From the NCBI GenBank assembly GCA_947476255.1, contig CANJPY010000055.1:1-32691 (forward strand): a stretch of 32,691 nt of DNA, written 5' to 3'. Shown one piece after another: positions 25,305 through 32,691 of this stretch. A program made the translations under genes and the position numbers. The notes under the pieces are model-generated. The model was not told where the DNA came from. It did no database searches and saw only the letters and a list, made by a program, of their open reading frames with translations. Position 1 is the first letter of the stretch; each line of letters begins with the position of its first letter. This stretch comes from Chthoniobacteraceae bacterium (GTDB lineage: Bacteria; Verrucomicrobiota; Verrucomicrobiia; Chthoniobacterales; Chthoniobacteraceae).

Positions 25305-25929
25305 GGGGTAGTACTCGCTTGAGAAGCTCTCTCCTTGCCACCAGAGCAAAGCAGGCACCAGACCGGTGCCGGCAAAGTAAAAGTGAAAGTTGGGAACGAA
25401 TTTAAATCAACAATGTGTCACGAACACTGAGATTATCGAAAATTTATACTAAATGTCTTTAGCGTGTACGTAAAAGCCATGCAAAGTTCTCCGTCATCTC
25501 ATTGCTCCCATCTGCCGGCGAAACAGAAGTGGTCGCCGGACTATCTGCTGCACAAAAACGCCGCGCCCATGTTTTTTGAGAACTTTGAGAACTTTGAGAA
25601 CTTTGAGAACGAGTGGGGCCTCGCGCAACCCAAGGAAATCACGCAGACAAACGACGCTGTCCACTCCCCACGCTGGGCACTGGGTTTTCAGGAAGGAGCC
25701 CGGCACAGGGGGGCAACGTGTTTTGTAAAGTTCCCAGAACACACCGTCGAAGAATCCGCCGAGATCTGGGATTTTGTGGCGCGCCAACTTCAGGCGCCTA
25801 CCTCACCTCTGCGGCCCCAGGAGACGGGATGACGGATGCTAGTCTTGTAGCCTTGCATGACCGGGAATAAACGAGGCAAAATCCACCACTGCCAAAGAGG
25901 AAATAGCGTTCCTCACAATCATCCCACCC
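25305..25929. other. Divergent intergenic region
   Basis: This 625-base gap separates the divergent DUF6807 and NHL genes and should hold both promoters. Its AT-rich part is around 25390-25460. A frame open from 25464 to 25832 (122 codons) passes through a 9-base tandem repeat and shows no family motif, so I do not call it a gene. No RNA structure is evident. Confidence 0.4.
25575..25610. repeat. Four tandem copies of a 9-base unit (TTTGAGAAC)
   Basis: Four exact head-to-tail copies of TTTGAGAAC occupy 25575-25610. Because the unit is a multiple of three it can be read without stops as F-E-N repeats on the plus strand and V-L-K repeats on the minus strand. Exact copies suggest recent slippage; copy number may vary between strains. 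Confidence 0.9.
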
Positions 25930-27036
25930 ATGAAATTTCATCGCACAACACTCGCCCTTCTCAGCCTTGGAGCCGCCTTTCTGAGCGCCGCCGATTCCGC
26001 TTCAGGCGCGCAGTGGCGCATCCAAACCTTTGCCGGCAATGGCAAACAGGGATTCGCAGGCGACGGCGGCCCAGCAACGGAAGCCCAGATTGACAATCCC
26101 TTTGGCGTGGTGCGTGGGCCGGATGGCGCGATTTGGTTTTGCGAATACACCGGCCAGCGGATTCGCCGGGTAGGCACCGACGGCAAGATTTCCACGGTGG
26201 CAGGCTCGGGAAAGAAAGGCTACAGTGGCGATGGCGGGCCAGCCCTTGAAGCCACCTTTAACCTGCCCCACGAAGTGCGCTTCGGCGGGGATGGCCAGAT
26301 GTACGTTGTCGACATGGGGAACAATGCGGTCAGGAAGGTCGATCTGCGCACCAAAGTGATCAGCACGCTCGCAGGCAACGGCACCGCGGGATACAGCGGC
26401 GACGGCGGCCCGGCATCGCAGGCGCAACTCAAACAACCACACAGCATTCAATTTGGGCCCGACGGAGACCTGTACATCTGCGACATTGGCAACCATGTGA
26501 TCCGCAAGGTGGATATGAAAACCCTTCAGATCTCGACCTTTGCCGGTACCGGCACTGCAGGTCCCACCCCCGATGGCGCACCGATCACGGGTACCCCGCT
26601 CAAGGGCCCGCGTTCCCTGGATTTCGATGCCCAAGGGAACCTGTGGTTGGCCACGCGCGAGGGCAACCAAGTCTTCAAATTTGATCTCAAAGCAAACCGG
26701 ATCACGCACGTCGCGGGTACGGGAGCCAGCGGATTCACGGGCAATGGGGGGCCCGCGCGCGAAGCGACCCTCAAGGGCCCCAAAGGCATTGCGATCGACA
26801 AAGCCGGCAACGCCTGGCTTGCTGACACCGAAAGCCACACCGTACGCATGGTGGATGCAGCCACCGGAAAACTGCTGCTCATCGCCGGAAACGGCCAGAA
26901 AGGCGATGGTCCAGACGGCGATCCCTTGCAATGCCCGATGGCGCGTCTGCATGGAGTGTTCGTGGATGCAGACGGCTCCGTCTTTATTGGCGACAGCGAA
27001 GCCCACAAGGTGCGCATACTCCGCCGGGTTCCGTAA
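25930..27036 (+). CDS. Secreted NHL-repeat beta-propeller protein
   Basis: This 368-residue protein starts with a signal peptide (TLALLSLGAAFLSAADSASG). The mature part is made of about five to six NHL-type repeats of roughly 55 residues. Each starts near AGxGxxGxxGDGGPA (residues 35-50, about 91-106, 147-162, and degenerate copies later) and closes with a D-x-G/T-N-x-x-VRKV strand (IRRVGTDGK, AVRKVDLRT, VIRKVDMKT, TVRMVDAAT). Such propellers bind proteins or carbohydrates and are often exported in PVC bacteria. There is no catalytic motif. The leader has CCCACCC directly before the ATG and no Shine-Dalgarno motif. It is divergent from the DUF6807 gene and may share a regulatory region with it. 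Confidence 0.88.
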   Translation: MKFHRTTLALLSLGAAFLSAADSASGAQWRIQTFAGNGKQGFAGDGGPATEAQIDNPFGVVRGPDGAIWFCEYTGQRIRRVGTDGKISTVAGSGKKGYSGDGGPALEATFNLPHEVRFGGDGQMYVVDMGNNAVRKVDLRTKVISTLAGNGTAGYSGDGGPASQAQLKQPHSIQFGPDGDLYICDIGNHVIRKVDMKTLQISTFAGTGTAGPTPDGAPITGTPLKGPRSLDFDAQGNLWLATREGNQVFKFDLKANRITHVAGTGASGFTGNGGPAREATLKGPKGIAIDKAGNAWLADTESHTVRMVDAATGKLLLIAGNGQKGDGPDGDPLQCPMARLHGVFVDADGSVFIGDSEAHKVRILRRVP

Positions 27037-27243
27037 CGCGGTCCGCGTCTGTGCGCGTGTAACTTGCGCCCGTCCCGCGGAGACCAATCTGGAATTGGCG
27101 AGAAAGTGCGCGCAACGCCGACACTCCCGCAGCACTCCCCCGAGCGCTTCCAACCGCACAAAAGGGCGTTCACCCATTGCCAGCAAGCGTAGAGTCGCCA
27201 CAACCAAGCGCCCGACTGCCTCTTTTTATTCCGTTTCTCACCC

Positions 27244-28491
27244 ATGGATCCCCTTCGCCTGCAGGCCCTCCTCGGGGTCGCCTTTTTCCCCCTCCTCCTC
27301 TGGAGCCTCTCCTTAAACCGCCAGAAATTCCCGCTACGCTTGGGCCTCTGGACGCTGGGGTTTCAGTTTGTCACCGCCGCTATTCTCTTAAAAACGCCGC
27401 CGGGAGCTCTCTTCTTCAAAGGTTGCGACGGCCTTTCGGATCACTTTACACAGATTGCCGTTCAGGCGGCCCGCGTGGTATTTGGTCCACTCGCTGATGC
27501 CGAAAGCTTGGAGCACGCCTTCGGGCGCGGACACACCTTTATTTTTGCAATCTGGGTTGGGGCCCTGATCACAGTCATCTCCGCTTTGGTCTCATTGCTC
27601 AATCACTGGAATGTACTGCCAAAACTAGTCGAGTCTCTGGCGCGGGCCCTGCGCTTTTCCTTGGGCGTCAGTGGCAGCGAAAGCATGAATGCAGCAGCAA
27701 ACATTTTTTTCGGCCACACAGAATCCGTCCTAGTCATCAAAGCCTATGTGGACACGCTCACCAAGAGCGAGTTGCTGTCCATTCAGACCCTGGGGATGGC
27801 AACGCTCTCCCTGGGCGCCATTCCGGTCTATTCCAAGCTCGGAGACGGCGCTGGTCATATCATGACAGCCACCGTTTTGAGCGTTCTGGGCGGGTTATGG
27901 TGCAGCAAGATTCTGTTGCCTGAAACACAGCAAAGCCCCACGCGCGCCGGAGCCAACCTCTCCCCTCCCCGGGGGGCAAAATCAACGGTGGAGGCGGTCT
28001 GCGTTGGAGCCGAACAGGGCCTCTTTCTGGCACTTTCGGTGTTCGCGATGCTGCTGGCCTTTACCGCCCTGATTGCCGTGGTAAACCACCTGCTTCTGTG
28101 GGTTCAAACCTGCGGCGGGGTCGCCTCCCCCCGTAAAATGGAGTCCCTCGTCGGAGTGTTGCATGTCCCCATTGCCTGGCTGATGGGCATACCCGCCCAA
28201 GAGTGCCTCGAAATCGGCGAACTTCTGGGCCAAAGGGTCGTGTTAAACGAGTTTTTCGGATACCTCGGATTGAGCGAACTCCGGCAAACCCTTTCGCCCC
28301 GCGCTTTCACTCTGGCGACTTATGCGCTTTCAGGATTCGCCAACCCAGCCTCCGTGGGCATGCTTGCCGCCGCAATCTCGAACGCGGCTCCCAACCGCCT
28401 TTCCGAAGCGGCGTCACTTGGCGCACGGGCGATGCTCGGCGGCCTATGCACAAGCTACTTAACCACCGCCGTCGCAGGCGTCATTTTGTAA
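27244..28491 (+). CDS. Concentrative nucleoside transporter (CNT/NupC family)
   Basis: This 415-residue integral membrane protein fits the length of NupC-type symporters that import nucleosides with protons or sodium. About ten hydrophobic segments are visible. The family core is clear: GVSGSESMNAAANIFFGHTE (in short blocks, about 140-160), where N and TE match the substrate-binding (N/Q)xxxGxTE motif, then YVDTLTKSELLSIQTLGMA and an A-I-P-V-Y-S-K-L-G block. The C-terminal half carries SLGARAMLGGLCTSYLTTAVAG. Both binding helices are present, so the protein is probably active. It starts after CACCC and ends 69 bases before a regulator gene. Specificity among purine and pyrimidine nucleosides cannot be told. 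Confidence 0.9.
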   Translation: MDPLRLQALLGVAFFPLLLWSLSLNRQKFPLRLGLWTLGFQFVTAAILLKTPPGALFFKGCDGLSDHFTQIAVQAARVVFGPLADAESLEHAFGRGHTFIFAIWVGALITVISALVSLLNHWNVLPKLVESLARALRFSLGVSGSESMNAAANIFFGHTESVLVIKAYVDTLTKSELLSIQTLGMATLSLGAIPVYSKLGDGAGHIMTATVLSVLGGLWCSKILLPETQQSPTRAGANLSPPRGAKSTVEAVCVGAEQGLFLALSVFAMLLAFTALIAVVNHLLLWVQTCGGVASPRKMESLVGVLHVPIAWLMGIPAQECLEIGELLGQRVVLNEFFGYLGLSELRQTLSPRAFTLATYALSGFANPASVGMLAAAISNAAPNRLSEAASLGARAMLGGLCTSYLTTAVAGVIL

Positions 28492-28501
28492 CGCAAGTTG
28501 C

Positions 28502-28530
28502 ACTGTCTAAGTTTGCCAAGGACTGTCTAA
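28502..28530. promoter_or_regulatory. Direct repeat upstream of the PAS-LuxR gene, possible operator
   Basis: ACTGTCTAA occurs at 28502-28510 and again at 28522-28530, exactly 20 bases apart (about two helical turns on the same DNA face), each followed by a T-rich TTGC. It lies 31-59 bases before the regulator's start. Paired sites at this spacing suit a dimeric regulator, perhaps autoregulation. This is inference from spacing alone. Confidence 0.4.
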
Positions 28531-28560
28531 ATTGCTAGTCTTCCAACTGAAGTCTCGCAA

Positions 28561-29283
28561 ATGATCAAGGCAACTCCACTTTCCATTCATTCGCCAGTTC
28601 AGGTGTTCCTTGAGGACCACTTTTCCCCAGCCGCTCGCGAGGCATTGATCGGAGCGGCACACGCCCTGGAACTCATCGAGGAGGCGGCGACCATTACGCT
28701 CCCAGACAGACGCTTCGTCTATGTGAATTCGGTTTTCGAGCGCCTTTACGGCTTCACCTGTGCCTCCATGCTGGGGCGCGCAAACCTCCCCATTCACACC
28801 CGCTCCGTACCAGATCAACTCATTGAGGCGATTTTCGAGGGCACTGCCAGCGGCGGGTGGGCCGGCGAACTCGAAAACCAGTCCCGCAATGGCAAACGCT
28901 TCGAGATCCAGTTGCGCACACGGCCCATTGCCACTGCCGCCGGAGAAATCGTCGGCTATCTGGGGATCTGTCATCCAAGTTCCTGGCAGAAAGTCCCGTC
29001 TGAGGATCCGCCGCTCGCCAATACGGAAATCAAACCCCAACCCGAGATTTGCCCGTTAAGCTCCAGAGAAAGGGAAGTCCTTTCGTGCTATGCGCTTGGG
29101 CTCAACACCAAGGAGATCGCGAGCCAGCTGAAAATCTCCATCCCGTCCGTTTTCACCTATCGGGCCCGCATTAATCAAAAACTTGGTCTTAAAAGCCCGG
29201 CTGATTTTTATCTCACAGCTCGCCTATACCAGACCTCGCCGCCTCGGAAACTCACCAGAGTGAACCAGAAAACCAGCCACTAG
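28561..29283 (+). CDS. PAS-domain LuxR-type transcriptional regulator
   Basis: This 240-residue protein joins an N-terminal PAS domain (about 35-140; ITLPDRRFVYVNSVFERLYG, then GGWAGELENQSRNGKRFEIQ and EIVGYLGICHPS, the typical PAS core ending) to a C-terminal LuxR/GerE helix-turn-helix (about 165-230; LSSREREVLSCYALGLNTKE, IASQLKISIPSVFTYRARIN, QKLGLKSPADFYLTAR). The conserved E-R-E-V-L and N-T-K-E-I-A residues of the LuxR fold are present. There is no receiver or kinase domain, so it probably senses a ligand or redox state directly through the PAS pocket. It follows the nucleoside transporter by 69 bases with a repeat pair between them and might regulate that transporter or itself. Confidence 0.9.
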   Translation: MIKATPLSIHSPVQVFLEDHFSPAAREALIGAAHALELIEEAATITLPDRRFVYVNSVFERLYGFTCASMLGRANLPIHTRSVPDQLIEAIFEGTASGGWAGELENQSRNGKRFEIQLRTRPIATAAGEIVGYLGICHPSSWQKVPSEDPPLANTEIKPQPEICPLSSREREVLSCYALGLNTKEIASQLKISIPSVFTYRARINQKLGLKSPADFYLTARLYQTSPPRKLTRVNQKTSH

Positions 29284-29582
29284 AGAGCGGTCGCAATGGT
29301 GCTCAGAATTTCGATAATCTTCTCTGCCTTCGGTGCATCCACTTCTTCGCACAGAAATTGGACCAGCGCTGAGGACAGTCTTTCATCCAGTTCTGGAATG
29401 TAAACTGGTGTGTGCCTTGCAGCGGACTCACTCTCGTGAGCTGTCGCGTTGAAGGTAACCTGAAGCGCCTTTTGGAGAACGTTGATTTGGTCGTCGCTTA
29501 AATTCACAAGCACGAATTTTATTAGAATCAATTTAGGGTTCTGCCCGATTTGTGTCTCGTCATATAAATTATGACACCGCAT
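29280..29582 (-). CDS. Small hypothetical protein
   Basis: A 100-residue frame when started at the ATG at 29582; an earlier ATG at 29690 adds 36 residues with poor coding character. The mature-looking part reads LIKFVLVNLSDDQINVLQKA, then TPVYIPELDERLSSALVQFL and APKAEKIIEILSTIATAL, an acidic helical pattern that looks coding but matches no family I know. It converges with the PAS-LuxR gene (four-base overlap of stops). Confidence 0.45.
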   Translation of the reverse strand: MRCHNLYDETQIGQNPKLILIKFVLVNLSDDQINVLQKALQVTFNATAHESESAARHTPVYIPELDERLSSALVQFLCEEVDAPKAEKIIEILSTIATAL

Positions 29583-29821
29583 GTAGTGCTTCGATTCCCC
29601 GTCCTCCAAACCGGGAGATCGACTTGCCTCCTGTCGATGGCGTGCAGAGCCGTCATGCCATGCTTTCGAAGGCGTCGCCTGCCCGAGCAAGCCCTGCTAA
29701 AGCCTGTTCTGCACGCTCCACGGTGCGGGTCGTCAGGATGAAGCTCCGCACGGCCCGGACAGCCAACTTGCTGTGTCTCTTGGATTGCGGTTTCGGGGAT
29801 TATCAGGGATGCTTTCCCGGA

Positions 29822-30247
29822 ATGAATCCGAATACGGTTCTGTACGATGATGAGTGTTCCTTCTGCACCTTCCAAATGAAGTTGCTGAGCTGGCTGGATT
29901 GGCGCAACCGGTTCGCGCTTGTCCCGGCGTCGGACGCCCGTGTCAAGATTCTCGCCCCCGAGCTCACTGCGGTACAACTGAATGAAGCCATCCACTGTGT
30001 CACCGACCAGGGCCGGATCCACCGCGGGGCCAGAGCCATCCGGTTCATTTCCATGCGTCTGCCCCTGCTTATGCCGCTGGCATTGGTGCTCTGGTTTCCG
30101 GGTGTCATCTTTGTGGCAGAACGCATCTACGCGCTGGTGAGTCGGAACCGACAACTCATCAGCCGCTTGTTCGGGTGCAAAGGAGCCTGCGCCCTGATGC
30201 CGGATCGCGCGGGGATCGGCTCCAAACCGGGTGAAATAAAGCCGTAG
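29822..30247 (+). CDS. DCC family (DUF393) thiol-disulfide oxidoreductase-like protein
   Basis: A 141-residue protein from the ATG at 29822; the open frame continues upstream to 29552, but that part has no family sequence, so the shorter start is preferred. VLYDDECSFC (6-15) is the D-x-x-C-x-x-C signature that names the DCC family. LVPASDARVKILAPELTAVQL, CVTDQGRIHRGARAIRFISM and a hydrophobic MPLALVLWFPGVIFVAERIYAL follow in the usual order, ending in a CKGAC motif near the C-terminus that could form a second cysteine pair. Members are small thioredoxin-like proteins of poorly known function. There is no operon partner visible: the next gene lies 89 bases downstream on the same strand. Confidence 0.85.
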   Translation: MNPNTVLYDDECSFCTFQMKLLSWLDWRNRFALVPASDARVKILAPELTAVQLNEAIHCVTDQGRIHRGARAIRFISMRLPLLMPLALVLWFPGVIFVAERIYALVSRNRQLISRLFGCKGACALMPDRAGIGSKPGEIKP

Positions 30248-30336
30248 AGTCCGGCAGATCCGAAGTTCAACCGAGGCGCATCCTTCCGCCAGCCGGGTGC
30301 AAAGAAACAGAACATCTCTCTATTTTTCAAATTTTT

Positions 30337-31245
30337 ATGAGTAAACCAACCCTCCTCGTTATGGCTGCCGGCATGGGCAGTCGCTATGGCGGCCTCAAAC
30401 AAATTGATCCCATGGGCCCCCACGGTGAAACAATCCTCGATTACTCCGTGTTTGACGCCTTGCGCGCGGGCTTCGGCAAGGTCGTTTTTATCATCCGCCC
30501 AGATTTCGAACAGGCCTTTCGCGAGAACATCACCGCCAAATTCAACGACCGGATCGCCGTCGACTACGCCTTCCAAACCCTCGACAAACTTCCCGCCGGC
30601 TTCTCGATCCCGGCCGGCCGCGATAAACCCTGGGGGACCACCCACGCCATTCTTTGCGCGCGTGACGCCATTTCAGAGCCCTTTGCAGTCATCAATGCCG
30701 ACGACTTTTACGGCCGCCACTCCTTTGAAGTGCTCGCCAAGCATTTGAACACCCTGCCCTCCGACTCAAACGCCTACGCCATGGTCGGATTCACCCTCAA
30801 AAACACCCTCTCCGACAACGGAACCGTCGCGCGCGGCGTCTGCAAAACAGATTCCACAGGTTATCTGAAGGAGATCCAAGAGCTCACTAAAATTGAAAAA
30901 ACGCCCTTCGGCGCCCGTAATGCCAGCGAAGACGGCAACGCGCTGGTGCTGACCGGCGACGAACCCGTGTCCATGAACATGTGGGGCTTCTCCCCCCATC
31001 TCTTCGGACAAATTCACGGCTTGTTTGAGGAATTCCTCACCGCGCAGGGCTCGGAGCTCAAGAGCGAGTGCTACATCCCCCTCTCCGTAGGTGAACTCGT
31101 GAAAAGAGAAACTGCCACCTGCAAAGTCATCCCGACAACCTCTCCCTGGTTTGGAGTCACCTACCGGGAAGACAAACCCAAGGTGCAGGCCAGTATTGCC
31201 GAGATGACGGCCTCCGGTGAGTACCCGAACGGCCTCTGGAAATAG
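30337..31245 (+). CDS. Sugar-nucleotidyltransferase-like (NTP transferase) protein
   Basis: This 302-residue protein opens with LLVMAAGMGSRYGGLKQIDP (6-25), the G-x-G-x-R(x)n-K signature of the nucleotidyltransferase fold that binds NTP. VINADDFYG (about 128-136) holds the metal-binding Asp of the family, and WGTTHAILCARDAI precedes it. Enzymes with this fold make NDP-sugars from sugar-1-phosphates; this subgroup is usually found beside an aminoglycoside-phosphotransferase-like sugar kinase, which is not present here. The C-terminal part has the FGVTYREDKPKVQASI block typical of the subgroup. The leader is AT-rich, with no Shine-Dalgarno motif. Its stop is 27 bases from the 3' end of a group II intron that lies on the opposite strand. 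Confidence 0.88.
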   Translation: MSKPTLLVMAAGMGSRYGGLKQIDPMGPHGETILDYSVFDALRAGFGKVVFIIRPDFEQAFRENITAKFNDRIAVDYAFQTLDKLPAGFSIPAGRDKPWGTTHAILCARDAISEPFAVINADDFYGRHSFEVLAKHLNTLPSDSNAYAMVGFTLKNTLSDNGTVARGVCKTDSTGYLKEIQELTKIEKTPFGARNASEDGNALVLTGDEPVSMNMWGFSPHLFGQIHGLFEEFLTAQGSELKSECYIPLSVGELVKRETATCKVIPTTSPWFGVTYREDKPKVQASIAEMTASGEYPNGLWK

Positions 31246-31271
31246 CGCTAAACATTGAAACGGCAATGAGG

Positions 31272-31313
31272 ATAGAGGTAGGAACAGCCCATTGAGTTGG
31301 GCTGCTCCCCCCT
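31272..31313 (-). ncRNA. Group II intron domain VI and 3' splice end
   Basis: On the minus strand GGAGCAGCCCA pairs fully with TGGGCTGTTCC around an ACTCAA loop. The unpaired A at 31279 is the expected lariat branch point, and seven bases (CCTCTAT) remain to the 3' end at 31272. Stem integrity suggests the RNA could still be a splicing substrate. Confidence 0.8.
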
Positions 31314-31315
31314 CC

Positions 31316-31348
<33 letters not shown>

Positions 31349-31353
31349 TCCAG

Positions 31354-32590
31354 TCAACAGGTGACTGCTGTTCGCAGACTCTTGATTTCCACCTCACGGG
31401 CTTCTTCGAGGCTCAAGAACCCGAGCGTGGCAAAGTAGTGGTTGTTCCAGCGCTGCTGATCTCGGCCGCACCTCGGCCTCGTCTTCCAGCTCGCTTGCGC
31501 CGGATGCTACTCAGTCATCCCCTCACCCCTCCGTCAATGGATCTTAGCGACTTCGCTTCCGCTTGCTTGAAGTATTCCTAGATCCCTCCCATCGGCACTT
31601 TAAGCTTCTCAAGAATGGCCTCAAGGCTCTTCCCTCTGTTGCCTCTGAGCTCCGGTTTGAGGGACTCCTTTATCTTCTTCACGCTTTTGTCGCGGATCAG
31701 TCGGCGGATCTTCCCGCTGTTCTTGCTTCGCCAGAACTTGTATCCCAAAAACTCGACCTGCGCCCCGGGTTGCCCCATGTCCACAATTCGTGTCTTTTGA
31801 GGATGCAGCTCCAGTCCCGCTTCCTTCATCCATTCCTTCAGGTTTTCAAGCCCATCTTGGGCGCTCTGCGCATCTTCACACGGATTACCATGTCGTCCGC
31901 ATAGCGCACCATTTCGTGCCCAGCCTTTTTCATACTATGGTCCAGTGGGTTGAGATAAATGTTCGCCAGCAGTGGACTGATCACTCCGCCCTGCGGAGTT
32001 CCCTCCTCGCGGCTTATCTTTTCCCACTCTCCCATTTCGTTGAGGACTCCTTGTTTGAGAAACTTCTCCAGCAGGCCAAGCACCCGCCCGTCAGCGAGAT
32101 GCTCCTTCACAAGCTTCATCAGTCGCTCATGTGGAATGCTGTCGAAGTATCCCTTGATGTCCCCATCCACCACATGCCTTATCCCGCCTTTGAGCAGTTC
32201 GTCCATGCGGCGCAGGGCATCCTTGCATCCAAGTCCGGGGCAAAACCCATAACTGTGCTCGGCAACCTCCTTCTCAAAGATGGGTTCGATCACCATCCTT
32301 GTCGCGGTTTGCACCACTCGATACGCCACCGTTGGTATTCCAAGGGGACGTTTCTCGCTGCTGCCCAGCTTGGATATCATCACCCGTTTGACTGGCTTGG
32401 GTGCGTAAGTGCCTTCTTTGAGTTGCTTGTTAACGGCAAGCACCCGATTTTGGCTGTCTTTTGAGAAGTGCTTTACAGTAATGCCGTCCACGCCGCAGGC
32501 CCCTGCGTTGGACTGCACTTTTTCCCATGCTAGTGGGAGGGGTGCCGGTGTAAAGTTTGTTCTGTAATTGGGTTCTTTGCGAACTGGCTG
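31354..32590 (-). pseudogene. ltrA: Group II intron-encoded reverse transcriptase/maturase, frameshifted and decayed
   Basis: From about 32590 the frame reads NYRTNFTPAPLPLAWEKV, then SNAGACGVDGITVKHF. A GTG at 32518 is internal to this conserved start, so the true start lies upstream. Reverse-transcriptase blocks follow in order: RPLGIPTVAYRVVQTA, VVDGDIKGYFDSIPH (catalytic Asp), EGTPQGGVISPLLANIYLN, and YADDMVI (catalytic YADD). Just after YADDMVI, near 31882, one base appears lost: the other frame resumes as CEDAQSAQDGLENLKEWM and continues GLELHPQKTRIVDMG, VEFLGYKFWRSKN. A TAG at 31580-31578 ends that frame. Maturase-domain relics persist beyond it in shifting frames (EYFKQAEAKSLRSIDG; WNNHYFATLGFLSLEEAR) down to TGA at 31356-31354. 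The polymerase core is separated from the thumb and maturase domain, so the protein is inactive unless the shift is a sequencing error. Confidence 0.85.
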
Positions 32591-32656
32591 CCCCTTCCGG
32601 GGGCGGCGGAGCGATAGCGAGCACAGCGAGCTGAGCGCAGCCGGCCCCGGAAGGGG
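32591..32656. repeat. Long inverted repeat at the 5' edge of the intron ORF
   Basis: CCCCTTCCGGGG (32591-32602) and CCCCGGAAGGGG (32645-32656) are perfect 12-base arms with a 42-base loop containing GCGA/GCGAGC motifs. It lies directly before the recognisable start of the reverse transcriptase. It could be the hairpin that presents the ORF start in intron domain IV, or an inserted small repeat. Confidence 0.55.
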
Positions 32657-32691
32657 CTTGCGCGAAGTTCGTCGGGGGCTGGTCAGTGTGG

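Noticed and set aside
25464..25832. 122-codon ORF containing FENFENFENFEN
   Set aside because: It is kept open by the 9-base tandem repeat; the rest has no coding pattern or leader.
26002..27207. 401-codon minus-strand frame opposite the NHL gene
   Set aside because: The repeats of the NHL gene generate it; there is no signal peptide or motif.
29552..29821. N-terminal extension of the DCC protein by 90 residues
   Set aside because: The extension has no family similarity, and the ATG at 29822 sits nine residues before the DxxCxxC motif, as in the family.

Overview
The window looks like chromosomal DNA from a bacterium of the PVC superphylum, most likely Verrucomicrobia. The grounds are a secreted 'PVC-type' propeller/HEAT/cytochrome c protein, two secreted sialate O-acetylesterase-like proteins, a DUF6807 (PmoA-like) protein, a neutral-ceramidase-like enzyme and an NHL propeller. 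Shine-Dalgarno motifs are nearly absent, and many start codons follow directly after CCC. The lineage is inferred from gene content; there is no rRNA or core marker to test it.

Layout. 1-560: an array of small hairpins abutting a decayed tyrosine recombinase. 900-9675: a type I restriction-modification operon in the order hsdM, rhuM, hsdS, higB-like toxin, HigA-ImmA/IrrE antitoxin, hsdR. The toxin-antitoxin pair lies between the specificity and restriction genes and has its own operator-like palindrome. 9700-11500: repeat copy A, a tRNA-Val(UAC) on the minus strand, a C-terminal scrap of a family A DNA polymerase, a small winged-helix-like protein, and an AbiEii-like nucleotidyltransferase overlapping a 47-residue ORF. 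11500-16240: copies B and C of the same 40-bp repeat, an AraC-type regulator broken by one frameshift and two nonsense codons, a glycosidase-like fragment, a complete secreted sialate O-acetylesterase, and a chimeric ORF made from two unrelated pieces.

16775-27036 holds exported proteins and one membrane protein: the PVC cytochrome, a second sialate O-acetylesterase, a TVP38/TMEM64 protein, a ceramidase-like enzyme, DUF6807+TPR, and a divergent NHL propeller. Together they suggest growth on complex glycans or glycolipids, though no transporter or intracellular pathway for the sugars is present. 27244-31245 holds a concentrative nucleoside transporter, a PAS-LuxR regulator, a small hypothetical, a DCC-family protein and a sugar-nucleotidyltransferase. 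From 31272 to the right edge is the 3' part of a group II intron on the minus strand with a frameshifted, decayed reverse transcriptase; domains V and VI and the intron 3' end are readable.

The left half is a mosaic of defence genes and gene remnants. One short GC-rich repeat recurs at its module boundaries. The right half is ordinary chromosomal gene content apart from the intron.
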